IMG/VR virus record: IMGVR_UViG_3300031586_000373
Span: 1 to 37,777 of that record
Length of the DNA stretch: 37,777 nt
Source: a virus
Strand: one strand, 5' to 3'
Shown here: positions 21,295 to 29,594 of the stretch, piece by piece
Position numbering within the stretch: the first letter of the stretch is position 1
Layout: each line of letters begins with the position of its first letter
The notes under the pieces: generated by a model
Databases searched by the model: none
Seen by the model: only the letters and a program-made list of their open reading frames with translations
What the model was told of the DNA's origin: nothing
Program-made: the position numbers and the translations under genes

Positions 21295-23548
21295 CCCCCG
21301 CAGCTTGCGGCCGTCGATGCTGACGCGGATGCTCAACTCCACGCCGCTGGGCGAGGTCATCAGCGAGCGCCAACTCCGCCGGCACCGCAACCGCGCCGGC
21401 TACCGCATCGGCGACGAGAAGCGCGTGGACCTGCTGCGCTACGCCGCCTGGCTGGCGTGGCTGCGCCACAACCCCGCACCCGCCAAGGAGCCTGCCGACT
21501 ACGAGGCGGTCAAGGAGGCCGCCCGGGCCCGCAACGCGGAGCTGTCGGCCATCGGCCGGGACATCGGCGAGATCCCCGAGGTGGTCGACCCCGAACGGAA
21601 GGCCGGCGCGGAGACGAGCTTCCGGTTCTTCTGCGAGGCGTACTTCCCCCGGACCTTCAGCCTGCCGTGGTCGGACGACCACCTGAAGGTCATTGCCAGG
21701 ATCGAGCAGGCCGTGCTGCGGGGCGGGCTGTTCGCCATGGCCATGCCGCGCGGCAGCGGCAAGACCACGCTGGCCGAGACGGCCTGCATCTGGGCGATGC
21801 TGACCGGCGCCCGCGAGTTCGTCTGTCTGATCGGCTCGGACGCCGGGCACGCCCGCAGCATGCTGGAGAGCATCAAGGTCGAGTTTGAGACCAACGACCG
21901 GTTGCTGGAGGACTACCCCGAGGCCGTCTACCCCATCCACGCCCTGGAGCGGATTCACAACCGCGCCAAGGGCCAGCTCTGCAACGGCCGGCACACCCGG
22001 ATCGTCTGGACGGCCGACGAGATCGTCCTGCCGACGATCCCTGACTCCAAGGCCTCCGGCGCCATCATCCGCGTCGCCGGCATCGAGAGCCGTATCCGCG
22101 GCATGAAGTTCAAGCGCGCCGACGGCCGGGCGGTGCGGCCCTCGCTAGTGGTCCTGGACGACCCGCAGACCGATGAGTCCGCCCGTAGCGACCAGCAGGT
22201 CCGGTCCCGGATGGAAACCCTCAACGGCGCGATCCTGAACCTCGCCGGCCCCGGCGAGAAGATCTCGGGGATCATGCCCTGCACGGTGATCCGCCCCGGC
22301 GACATGGCCGACCAGATCCTCGACCGCGACAAACACCCCGCCTGGCAAGGTGAGCGGACGAAGCTCGTGTATGCGTTCCCGACCAACGAGAAGCTTTGGC
22401 AGCGCTACGCCCAGGTCCGCGCCGACAGCTTCCGCAACGGCGGCGACGGCCGCGAGGCCACTGAGTTCTACCACGCCCATCGCCAAGAGATGGACGCCGG
22501 CGCTGCCGTCGCCTGGCCGCAGCGGCACAACGCCGACGAGCTGTCGGCCATCCAGCACGCGATGGACCTCAAACTCCAGGACGAGCGGGCCTTCTGGGCG
22601 GAATACCAGAACGAACCGCTGCCGGAGGATGAAGGCGACCCCGACCAGCTCACCGCCGATCAGATCGCCGCCAAGGTCAACGGCTACGCCCGTGGCGAGA
22701 TACCAATCGGGGCCAGCCACTTGACGATGTTCATCGACGTCCAAGCCAAGCTGCTCTTCCACGTCGTGGTCGCCTGGGAGGACGAATTCACCGGCTACGT
22801 GGTCGATTACGGCACGTATCCCGACCAGCGGCGGGCGTACTTCACGCTGCGGGACGTCCAGAAGACCCTCGGCCGGGCAGCGCCCGGGACGGGCTTGGAA
22901 GGTTCGATCTACGCCGGGCTGGAGAAGCTGACCGGCGAATACCTGCCACGCCGCTGGCGGCGCGACGACGGCGCGGAGCTGCAGATCGAGCGCTGCCTGA
23001 TCGACGCCAACTGGGGCCAGAGCACGGACGTGGTGTACCAGTTCTGCCGCCAGAGCGGGCATTCTGCCATCGTCATGCCTAGCCACGGGCGCTACGTCGG
23101 GGCTTCCAGCGTGCCCTTCAGCGAGTACAAGCGGAAGCGCGGCGAGCGCGTCGGCCATCACTGGCGCATCCCCAACATCGCCGGCCGCCGCCAAGTCCGC
23201 CACGTGCTGATCGACACGAACCACTGGAAGAGCTTCATCCAGGCCCGCCTGGCCGTGGCCATGGGCGATCCGGGGTGCCTGTCGCTGTTTGGCCGCAAGC
23301 CCGCCGAGAACCAGCTCCTGGCCGACCACCTCACCGCCGAGTACCGCGTGCGGACCGAGGCCCGGGGGCGGGTGGTGGACGAATGGAAGCTCCGCGCCGG
23401 CGGCCCCGATAACCACTGGCTGGACTGCCTGGTCGGCTGCGCCGTGGCCGCCTCCATCCAGGGCGCGGTCCTACCGGGCACCGACGCCAAGGCGGCGCCG
23501 GTGCGGCAGCGGGTCAAGCTCTCGGAGCTGCAAAGGACCAGGCGATGA
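21284..23548 (+). CDS. terL: Phage terminase large subunit
   Basis: A 754-residue packaging motor. Walker A MPRGSGKT is at 154-161 and the Walker B acidic pair is in LVVLDDPQ near 288-295. The C-terminal nuclease domain has an MFIDVQAKLLFHVVVAW strand, CLIDANWG near the middle and a closing DNHWLDCLVG, the three acidic positions expected of RNase H-like terminases. The N-terminal 110 residues form an extra helical, DNA-binding-like part, making it longer than the usual 450-650. It translocates phage DNA into the prohead through the portal. The start is GTG 21284, overlapping the previous gene. Gene order terminase-portal-protease is as in lambda-like phages. Confidence 0.9.
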   Translation: MAIDPRSLRPSMLTRMLNSTPLGEVISERQLRRHRNRAGYRIGDEKRVDLLRYAAWLAWLRHNPAPAKEPADYEAVKEAARARNAELSAIGRDIGEIPEVVDPERKAGAETSFRFFCEAYFPRTFSLPWSDDHLKVIARIEQAVLRGGLFAMAMPRGSGKTTLAETACIWAMLTGAREFVCLIGSDAGHARSMLESIKVEFETNDRLLEDYPEAVYPIHALERIHNRAKGQLCNGRHTRIVWTADEIVLPTIPDSKASGAIIRVAGIESRIRGMKFKRADGRAVRPSLVVLDDPQTDESARSDQQVRSRMETLNGAILNLAGPGEKISGIMPCTVIRPGDMADQILDRDKHPAWQGERTKLVYAFPTNEKLWQRYAQVRADSFRNGGDGREATEFYHAHRQEMDAGAAVAWPQRHNADELSAIQHAMDLKLQDERAFWAEYQNEPLPEDEGDPDQLTADQIAAKVNGYARGEIPIGASHLTMFIDVQAKLLFHVVVAWEDEFTGYVVDYGTYPDQRRAYFTLRDVQKTLGRAAPGTGLEGSIYAGLEKLTGEYLPRRWRRDDGAELQIERCLIDANWGQSTDVVYQFCRQSGHSAIVMPSHGRYVGASSVPFSEYKRKRGERVGHHWRIPNIAGRRQVRHVLIDTNHWKSFIQARLAVAMGDPGCLSLFGRKPAENQLLADHLTAEYRVRTEARGRVVDEWKLRAGGPDNHWLDCLVGCAVAASIQGAVLPGTDAKAAPVRQRVKLSELQRTRR

Positions 23549-23730
23549 CCAAGGCAGGCCGAGCCGAGAGTCTGACGAAGAAGCGCGGGCTGGAGTGCCC
23601 CCGGTGCGGCTGCGCCCACTTCCGCGTGCTCTACACCCGCCCAGCGTCGGGCGGGCGTCTGCTACGCCGTCGCGAGTGCCGACATTGCGGGCGGCGAATG
23701 ACGACGTACGAGCGGCCGGCGGGCGGCTGA
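23545..23730 (+). CDS. Small zinc-ribbon protein
   Basis: A 61-residue protein overlapping the terminase stop by four bases. C18-P-R-C21-G and C45-R-H-C48-G form a classic zinc ribbon with an intervening beta-rich basic segment, like the N-terminal ribbon of NrdR or phage Ogr/Com-type small regulators. Coupling to the terminase suggests a role in late control or packaging. No further function can be assigned. Confidence 0.7.
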   Translation: MTKAGRAESLTKKRGLECPRCGCAHFRVLYTRPASGGRLLRRRECRHCGRRMTTYERPAGG

Positions 23731-23763
23731 CGATGATGGGTACCGGTGCTGGGAGGATGACGA

Positions 23764-24549
23764 TCAGGGACTACGAGACTGGCGAGTCCCTTCTGGACCA
23801 TCGTCCTTCTGTGCCCCCGCATCAGCCTCCTCGACGTCCTCGAAGTCAGATTCCTTCAGCACACCCTCGCGGAGCAGCAGGTTGAAAAGATCCGGACTAT
23901 ACGTGAAAGCCCCGGTAGTGAACCCACACCCCAGGGCCTCCACGATCAGGGAATTGGTCAAGCGGTAAACCTCTACTGCGTCCTGCTGTGCTTCCTCGTG
24001 GGAAGAGAGGTAGTCATGGATGTGCTTGTTCCGAAGCTCGCGGACGCGGCCGAAGCTTCGGGCTGCATCAGCGCCTATCGCTCCCAGTCCCTGCAGTAGG
24101 TCGATGCGCCGGCTCTGGGACAGGTCTCGTACCTTCTTGCCGAAGATCCGCCGTTCGCGGCTCTTTGACATCCGTTTTCCCCCAATCGTGACCGGGCGCA
24201 TCTCGAACAAGAGCAATGTGAGTACCTCACAGACAACCCCACACAGAGCTATCGTTGCCAGGTAGTCCGCCAGGACGTACGCAGATCGAGCGTGGCGAAG
24301 CGGCCAAAAGATGGATTGCAGGATCTCCCCCTTCCCCGGAGCGTGGCAGATCCTCGTCGTGTTAGCCGAGATCTCCTCGTACCTTCTGAGCAGATCCTCA
24401 GGCTTGTGCCCCTGGCACGGAGTACACAGGTACTCGACCGCCGACCGATATGTTGGGGGCCCGCTTTTCCGGCCGGCCATGGCCATTTGTGCGTCGATCC
24501 ACTCGACCGGCTGAATGAAGATGGGTCCCGTGTACCGTTTCGCCGCCAT
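23764..24549 (-). CDS. Cargo (moron) gene: HEPN-like RNase-type protein
   Basis: A 261-residue protein on the - strand between terminase and portal, where lambda-like phages have only head genes. R173-N174-K175-H176-I177-H178 in RVRELRNKHIHDYLSS matches the R-N-x3-H form of the HEPN RX4-6H active motif. A hydrophobic helix (about 90-117, YVLADYLATIALCGVVCEVLTLLLF) may be buried or membrane-related, and CTPCQGH near residue 42 is a Cys pair. The acidic tail (ESDFEDVEEADAGAQKDD) is odd for the phage. ATG 24549 has GGAGGAGG eight or more bases upstream. Its codon use is visibly less G+C biased than neighbours, and it has its own promoter candidate: signs of transferred cargo, probably anti-phage or superinfection function. 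Confidence 0.7.
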   Translation of the reverse strand: MAAKRYTGPIFIQPVEWIDAQMAMAGRKSGPPTYRSAVEYLCTPCQGHKPEDLLRRYEEISANTTRICHAPGKGEILQSIFWPLRHARSAYVLADYLATIALCGVVCEVLTLLLFEMRPVTIGGKRMSKSRERRIFGKKVRDLSQSRRIDLLQGLGAIGADAARSFGRVRELRNKHIHDYLSSHEEAQQDAVEVYRLTNSLIVEALGCGFTTGAFTYSPDLFNLLLREGVLKESDFEDVEEADAGAQKDDGPEGTRQSRSP

Positions 24550-24588
24550 GTCGCCACCTCCTCCCCCGGCACGGTCGCCGGTCGCTGG

Positions 24589-24617
24589 ATTGTCCTCGGT
24601 CTACGCACGCTGATCAA
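24589..24617 (-). promoter_or_regulatory. Promoter candidate for the HEPN-like cargo gene
   Basis: On the - strand, TTGATC (24612-24617) and GACAAT (24589-24594) are separated by 17 bp, 40 bp upstream of the ATG. Each hexamer matches four of six consensus positions. An own promoter is what a cargo gene expressed from the prophage state needs. Confidence 0.35.
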
Positions 24618-24728
24618 CGCTCCTTGACGGCTGTCCGCGCGGGCTGGCAGCTGCGCAGGTTCTAGATGCGGAACGATCTTGGGGGCCTGAGCAGATCTCC
24701 GGCCTTTGCCGGACCGCTCCGCGCGCCA

Positions 24729-24747
24729 CGGCATAGGTAACCCATAG
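24729..24747 (+). repeat. Copy 2 of the 19-bp repeat upstream of the structural genes
   Basis: Exact copy of CGGCATAGGTAACCCATAG from 8406-8424, here in the non-coding gap 24550-24771, 25 bp before the first structural gene. Right after it, GGAGGG (24747-24752) and CCCTCC (24755-24760) form a perfect dyad that also overlaps the region of the ribosome binding site. The gap holds no other gene. Confidence 0.6.
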
Positions 24748-24771
24748 GAGGGCACCCTCCCAGAAGGCGAC

Positions 24772-24969
24772 ATGGCCGAAGACCTCGACAACACGATCCG
24801 CGACAACGCCTCCGGGCCCAAGCGGGCCTCGGGCGATTCCGGCAGCGTGGAGCAGCACTCCGTCAACGACCAGATCGCCGCCGACAAGTACCTCGCTTCC
24901 AAGCAGGCCGCCCGCGGCAAGGGCCTGGGCGTCAAGCTGGCGAAGATCTCGCCGGGGGGAACGGTCTGA
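24772..24969 (+). CDS. Small protein preceding the portal gene
   Basis: A 65-residue hydrophilic protein with a Ser/Gly-rich middle (SGPKRASGDSGSVEQHSVNDQIAADKYLASKQAA). Its position right before a lambda-type portal is that of gpW-type head-tail joining proteins in lambda, but the sequence does not show a clear gpW signature, so I leave the function open. The stop overlaps the portal ATG by one base. GGCGAC precedes the ATG; translation is probably coupled to the portal. Confidence 0.55.
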   Translation: MAEDLDNTIRDNASGPKRASGDSGSVEQHSVNDQIAADKYLASKQAARGKGLGVKLAKISPGGTV

Positions 24970-26426
24970 TGTGGCCCTTCGGCAAGTCCAGGGGGCGCGC
25001 CTCCCGCGGCAACGCCGGACACCGCCCGCCCCTGCGTGTGGTCCTGCGGGCCCGCTACGACGCCGCCCAGACCACCACGGAGAACGCCCGCCACTGGGCG
25101 ATGGCGGATTCGCTGTCGGCCGACGCGGCCAATTCCCCCGACGTCCGGCGCAAGCTGCGACAGCGGGCCCGCTACGAGGTCGCCAACAACTCCTACGCCA
25201 AGGGGATCGTCCTGACGCTGGCCAACGACTGCATCGGCACGGGCCCGCGGCTTCAGTTGCTCACCGAGGACGCGGAGGCCAACCGGCGCGTGGAGGCCGC
25301 CTTCGCCGAGTGGGCCCGCGCGGTCGACCTGGCCGGGAAGCTGCGGACGATGCGGATGGCCAAGGGGACCGACGGCGAGGCGTTCGCCGTCCTGACCAGC
25401 AACCCCGCTCTCGAAACCCCGGCCAAGCTGGACCTACGCCTGGTCGAGGCCGACCAGGTCGCCAGCGCCCGCCCCTACCCCCCGATGCCCAACGAGGCGG
25501 ACGGCATCGTCTTCGACGCGTTTGGCAACCCCGTGGCCTATCACGTGCTCAAGGCCCATCCCGGCGACCGGCTGCGAGCGCCGGCCCTGAAGTACGACCG
25601 GATCCCCGCCGAGTCGATGGTTCACTGGTTCCGCCCCGACCGGCCGGGACAGCATCGCGGCGTCCCCGAGATCACGCCGGCGCTGCCCCTGTTCGCGCAG
25701 CTGCGCCGCTACACGCTGGCGGTGCTGGGCGCTGCAGAGACGGCCGCGGACTTCGCGGCGGTGCTGTTCACCGACGCCCCGGCCAGCGGCGAGGCGGCGG
25801 CCGTCGAGCCGATGGACGTCGTCGAGCTGGAAAAACGCATGGCCACAGTCCTGCCCGACGGCTGGAAGCTCGGGCAGATCAAGGCCGAACAGCCGGGGAC
25901 AGGGTACGGCGAGTTCAAGCGGGAGATCCTCAACGAGATCGCCCGCTGTCTGAACATGCCGTTCAACGTCGCCGCCTGCAATTCCAGCGGCTACAACTAC
26001 GCCTCGGGGCGCCTGGACCACCAGACATACTTCAAGAGTATCCGCGTCGAGCAGTCCCACCTCGCCGAGATGGTGATGGACCGCGTCCTCGCCGCCTGGC
26101 TGGCCGAGGCGGCGCTCCTGGGGGACTTCGCGTTCCTGCACGGCCTGGGCGAGCTGCCCCACCAGTGGTTCTGGGACGGGATGGAGCACGTCGACCCGGC
26201 GAAGGAGGCGACCGCCCAGGAGAAGCGGCTCAAGAACAACACGACCACCCTCGCGGATGAGTACGCCAAGCAGGGCAAGGACTGGGAGGCGCAGATCCGC
26301 CAGCGGGCAAAGGAAAAGCAGCTCATGGCCGAGCTCGGCCTGACCGAGGCCCAAGCGGCCCCGCCCCCCGGCGAGGCCGAGGACGACGAGGAGGCCGAAG
26401 GCGAGGTGGACCGTGCCGCTGCCTGA
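24969..26426 (+). CDS. Lambda-type phage portal protein
   Basis: A 485-residue portal of the lambda B family. The landmarks are an N-terminal RYDAAQTTTENARHWAMADSLSADAANSP segment, a long helix with RQRARYEVANNSYAKGIVLTLANDCIGTGPRLQ, a LRLVEADQVASAR strand, a HWFRPDRPGQHRGVPEITPALPLF loop and the helical stem after it. It forms the dodecameric ring at one head vertex through which DNA passes and on which the connector assembles. The C-terminus is acidic (EAEDDEEAEGEVD). The gene ends inside the fused protease-capsid gene (14-base overlap). Confidence 0.9.
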   Translation: MWPFGKSRGRASRGNAGHRPPLRVVLRARYDAAQTTTENARHWAMADSLSADAANSPDVRRKLRQRARYEVANNSYAKGIVLTLANDCIGTGPRLQLLTEDAEANRRVEAAFAEWARAVDLAGKLRTMRMAKGTDGEAFAVLTSNPALETPAKLDLRLVEADQVASARPYPPMPNEADGIVFDAFGNPVAYHVLKAHPGDRLRAPALKYDRIPAESMVHWFRPDRPGQHRGVPEITPALPLFAQLRRYTLAVLGAAETAADFAAVLFTDAPASGEAAAVEPMDVVELEKRMATVLPDGWKLGQIKAEQPGTGYGEFKREILNEIARCLNMPFNVAACNSSGYNYASGRLDHQTYFKSIRVEQSHLAEMVMDRVLAAWLAEAALLGDFAFLHGLGELPHQWFWDGMEHVDPAKEATAQEKRLKNNTTTLADEYAKQGKDWEAQIRQRAKEKQLMAELGLTEAQAAPPPGEAEDDEEAEGEVDRAAA

Positions 26427-28596
26427 GAAGCGTCAAGGCGAGACCCGCGACAACTTCGTGCAGCGCTGCATGGGCGATGACGTGATGGTTCGCGAGTTCC
26501 CTGACGCCGAGCAGCGCCGGGCCGTGTGCCAGCGACAGTGGGAAGGAGCCCGGGCGATGTCGACGGAGAAGCAGCCCCAGTTCGTGAGGATGACCGCCGC
26601 GGCGACCATCCAGGCGGCCGGCGGGCAGGGGGAGGACCTGCCCAGCTTCAGCATGGTCGCCTACACCGGCGGGACGATGCGGATCGCGGGCTTCCCGCAT
26701 CCGGTCGTGGTTGACCTGGCTGGCCTGGAGATCCCCACCCAGAACCTGCCCATCCGCCTCGACCACGACCGCCGCCAGGGCGTCGGCCACACCCGGCGGA
26801 TCGCCATCGAGAGCGGCCGGCTGGTGGCCGAGGGCCTGATCAGTCGCGACACCTCCTGGGCCCGCGATGTGGCCCGCAGCGGGGCCAAGGGCTTCCCGTG
26901 GCAGGCCTCGATCGGCGCGCAGGTGGTCGAGGCCGAGTTCGTCCCGCCCGGCGGGCGGGTGCAGGTCAACGGCCAGGAATTCACCGGCCCCGTGCACGTC
27001 GTGCGGAAGGCCGTGCTCAAGGAGATCAGCTTCGTCGACAGCGGCGCCGATTCGGGCAGTTCCGCCCGGGTCGCCGCCGAGCGCAGCAAGGAGAAGACCA
27101 TGACCACCGACGTCAAGGACGACGAGAAGACCACGATCCCGCAGGGGAACGAGGGGCACGCCGAGGCCCCGCAGAAGCCCGGGCCGGCCAAGGTGGAGGC
27201 GGCGGCCGAGGGCGCGCAGGGAGGCGGCGGCCGCGACGGATCGCGACCGGACGCCCCGGCCGCCGCTGATCCGGCCGCCGAGATGCGGGCGGCGGCCGCC
27301 GAGGAGGCCAAGCGGATCGGCGCGGTCCGCAAGGTCTGCGCCGGCAAGCACCCCGACATCGAGGCCAGGGCCATCGAGGAGGGCTGGGACGCCACGCGGA
27401 CCGAGCTGGAGGTACTGCGGGCCGACCGGCCCAAGGCCCCGGCCGCCCACGTGCCCGACAGCTCCATGACCCGCACGGTCCTGGAAGCCGCCTGCATGCT
27501 CACCGGCGGGCTGCGCGGCGATGATCTGGCCAGCGGCTACGGCGAGCAGGCCGTCGAGGCCGCGACGAAGCGCTTCCGCGGCGGGATCGGCCTGCAGGAA
27601 CTGCTGCTGGAGGCGGCGTGGGCCAACGGCTATGACGGCCGGACCTTCCGCGACAGCCGGGCGGTCCTGCGCTTCGCGTTCGGGCCGGACGTGCAGGCTG
27701 CCGGCTTCAGCACCATCGACATCGGCGGCATCCTCTCCAACGTGGCCAACAAGTTCCTGCTGGAGGGGTTCTTCAGCGTCGAGCGGGTCTGGCGGAACAT
27801 CTGCGCCGTCCGCAACGTCAGCGACTTCAAGACGGTGACGTCCTACCGGCTGATCGGGCGCGACCAGTACGAGGTCGTGGCGCCCGGTGGGGAGCTGAAG
27901 CACGGGACGTTGGGTGAGGAAAGCTACACCAACAAGGCCGACACTTACGGCCTGATGCTGGCCATCGACCGGCGGGACATCATCAACGACGACCTCGGCG
28001 CCATCACCACCGTGCCGCGGAAACTGGGACGGGGGTCGGGCCTGAAGATCAACGACATCTTCTGGACCATCTTCCTGAACAACGGGTCGTTCTTCACCGC
28101 CGGCAATAAGAACTACCTGACGGGCGCGGACACGGTGCTCAGCATTGACGGGCTGTCCAAGGCCGAGAAGGCCTTCATGGACCAGGTCGACTCCGACGGC
28201 AAGCCCATCGGCATCATGCCGCAGGTCATGCTGGTGCCGACGGCGCTGTCGGCGATGGCCACGCAGCTTTTCAAGAGCGTGGAGATCCGCGACACCACGG
28301 CCAGCACCAAGTACCCGGTCGCCAACCCCCACCAGGGCAAGTTCCGGGCCGAGGTGAGCCGGTACCTCTCCAATTCCAGCTACACCGGCAACAGCGAGAA
28401 GGCCTGGTACCTGCTGGCCGACCCGACGGACCTGCCGGTGATCGAGGTGGCGTTCCTCAACGGCCAGGAGTCTCCGACCATCGAGACGGCCGAGGCGGAC
28501 TTCAACGTCCTCGGGGTTCAGATGCGGGGCTACCACGACTTCGGCGTCGCCCTGCAGGACCCCAAGGGCGGCTGTAAGTCCAAGGGCGAAGCTTGA
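26413..28596 (+). CDS. Fused prohead protease, scaffold and major capsid protein
   Basis: A 727-residue fusion. Residues 1-48 hold a separate small domain with QRCMGDDVMVREFPDAEQRRAVC, common at starts of phage head proteins. Residues about 65-220 are an S78-like prohead protease, with candidate catalytic His in IRLDHDRR and Ser in WQASIGAQV. A flexible Ala/Gly/Pro-rich stretch (about 230-345) is scaffold-like, and about 346-727 is the HK97-fold capsid protein (MTRTVLEAACMLTGGL, FSVERVWRNICAVRNVSDFKT, MVPT-like segments). The start is GTG 26413; in-frame ATG 26557 and 27100 both have AAGGAG upstream, so shorter products are likely. The protease must release and mature the shell. Confidence 0.85.
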   Translation: MPLPEKRQGETRDNFVQRCMGDDVMVREFPDAEQRRAVCQRQWEGARAMSTEKQPQFVRMTAAATIQAAGGQGEDLPSFSMVAYTGGTMRIAGFPHPVVVDLAGLEIPTQNLPIRLDHDRRQGVGHTRRIAIESGRLVAEGLISRDTSWARDVARSGAKGFPWQASIGAQVVEAEFVPPGGRVQVNGQEFTGPVHVVRKAVLKEISFVDSGADSGSSARVAAERSKEKTMTTDVKDDEKTTIPQGNEGHAEAPQKPGPAKVEAAAEGAQGGGGRDGSRPDAPAAADPAAEMRAAAAEEAKRIGAVRKVCAGKHPDIEARAIEEGWDATRTELEVLRADRPKAPAAHVPDSSMTRTVLEAACMLTGGLRGDDLASGYGEQAVEAATKRFRGGIGLQELLLEAAWANGYDGRTFRDSRAVLRFAFGPDVQAAGFSTIDIGGILSNVANKFLLEGFFSVERVWRNICAVRNVSDFKTVTSYRLIGRDQYEVVAPGGELKHGTLGEESYTNKADTYGLMLAIDRRDIINDDLGAITTVPRKLGRGSGLKINDIFWTIFLNNGSFFTAGNKNYLTGADTVLSIDGLSKAEKAFMDQVDSDGKPIGIMPQVMLVPTALSAMATQLFKSVEIRDTTASTKYPVANPHQGKFRAEVSRYLSNSSYTGNSEKAWYLLADPTDLPVIEVAFLNGQESPTIETAEADFNVLGVQMRGYHDFGVALQDPKGGCKSKGEA
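27088..27102 (+). promoter_or_regulatory. Internal RBS and ATG for a scaffold-capsid product
   Basis: AAGGAG at 27088-27093 lies six bases before ATG 27100, which is in frame with the fused gene at codon 230 and falls exactly between the protease and the scaffold-like linker. Initiation here would give a 498-residue scaffold-capsid protein in excess of the protease fusion. A similar AAGGAG at 26543-26548 precedes ATG 26557. Confidence 0.5.
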
Positions 28597-28631
28597 TTAT
28601 GACAGCCCGGCAACATCAGGAGAACTGAGAC

Positions 28632-28973
28632 ATGGCAACGGCAACGTTCGTGCATGACGGCAGCAGCATCGACTACACGCCCGGTTCGGCAGTCGCCGCG
28701 GGCGACGTTGTGGTTCAGGCCGACCTGATTGGCGTGGCCCGGACTCCCATCGCGGCCAACGCCCTGGGGGCCCTGGCGGTGGCGGGCGTCTTCGACGTGC
28801 CCAAGACGGCCGGGGTCGGCGAGGCCATCGCGGTCGGGTCCAAGGTGTACTGGGACGTGGCCGACCAGGTCGCCAAGACCGACGACGAGTCGGGCGCCAA
28901 CAAGTACCTGGGCAAGACGGTCAAGGCCGCCGGCGACGACGACACGGCCGTCCGGGTCCGTCTGGAGCAGTAG
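28632..28973 (+). CDS. DUF2190 capsid decoration protein
   Basis: A 113-residue protein matching DUF2190: ATATFVHDGSSIDYTP, AVAAGDVVVQADLIGVA, ALAVAGVFDVPKTAG and YWDVADQVAKT, all beta strands. Such proteins sit on the capsid surface as decoration or stabilising proteins. ATG 28632 follows GGAGAA with about six bases between. It is directly after the capsid gene, the usual place. Confidence 0.8.
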   Translation: MATATFVHDGSSIDYTPGSAVAAGDVVVQADLIGVARTPIAANALGALAVAGVFDVPKTAGVGEAIAVGSKVYWDVADQVAKTDDESGANKYLGKTVKAAGDDDTAVRVRLEQ

Positions 28974-28976
28974 TCC

Positions 28977-29360
28977 TTGGCGGACCTGCTCGAACAAGCC
29001 GCCTCCTGGTTGGACGACCAGCGCGTCGCCCACATGGCCCGGACGGTCAGCTACGTCCGGGGCGCTGAGTCGGTGGAGGTCGCCGCCACGCTGGGCAGCA
29101 CGACGTACGAGGTCACCGATGACGCCGGCGCGACGGTGCAGGCTAAGGCCACCGACTTCATCGTCTCGGCCAACGCGCTGATCTTGGGCGGGCAGGCGGC
29201 GAAGCCCCAGCCGGGCGACCGCATCGACGTGCCGAGCGGCGGAAAGGTGCTGGTCTTCGAGGTGATGGACCTGGGCGGCGCCGGGCATTACCGCCCGGCC
29301 GACCCCTACGGCAAGGTGCTGCGGATTCACGCCAAGCAAGTAGACGAGGAAGAGCCCTGA
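28977..29360 (+). CDS. Head completion / head-tail adaptor-like protein
   Basis: A 127-residue beta-rich protein with TTG start at 28977, three bases after the DUF2190 stop. An N-terminal helix (LLEQAASWLDDQRVAHM) is followed by YVRGAESVEVAATLG, AKATDFIVSANALI, and GDRIDVPSGGKVLVFEVM strands. The place after the decoration protein and before tail-completion genes suggests a lambda FII-like or Gifsy-2-type adaptor. The stop overlaps the next ATG by one base. Assignment is positional and by fold pattern. Confidence 0.6.
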   Translation: MADLLEQAASWLDDQRVAHMARTVSYVRGAESVEVAATLGSTTYEVTDDAGATVQAKATDFIVSANALILGGQAAKPQPGDRIDVPSGGKVLVFEVMDLGGAGHYRPADPYGKVLRIHAKQVDEEEP

Positions 29361-29593
29361 TGTGCGGCAGCGACCAGTACGAGCGAATCTGCAAGGGCGA
29401 GTTCGCGGCCATCCACGCCAAGCTCGACCGGCTGGATGAGGCCGTCCGCGGCAATAGCAAGCCGGGCATCCAACTCCGGCTGGACCGTCTGGAGACCGCC
29501 GAGGCTACACGGTCGCGCCTGCTGTGGATCATCGCCGGCTCAGTGGCGTCGCTGGCCGTCGCGGCGATCTGGAAGCTCGTGATCGGAGGCTGA
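29360..29593 (+). CDS. Small XhlA-like membrane protein
   Basis: A 77-residue protein with a coiled-coil-like N-terminal region (FAAIHAKLDRLDEAVRGN...LRLDRLETAEATRS) and one C-terminal transmembrane helix (LLWIIAGSVASLAVAAIWKLVIG). That layout resembles XhlA-type lysis-associated proteins. Its position among head genes is unusual for a lysis gene, so it may be a structural or cytoplasm-facing membrane anchor. It overlaps the previous stop by one base. Confidence 0.6.
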   Translation: MCGSDQYERICKGEFAAIHAKLDRLDEAVRGNSKPGIQLRLDRLETAEATRSRLLWIIAGSVASLAVAAIWKLVIGG

Positions 29594-29594
29594 C

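Noticed and set aside
26323-28536. 737-residue open frame on the - strand opposite the capsid fusion
   Set aside because: Antisense shadow of the clearly identified protease-capsid gene; low-complexity translation.
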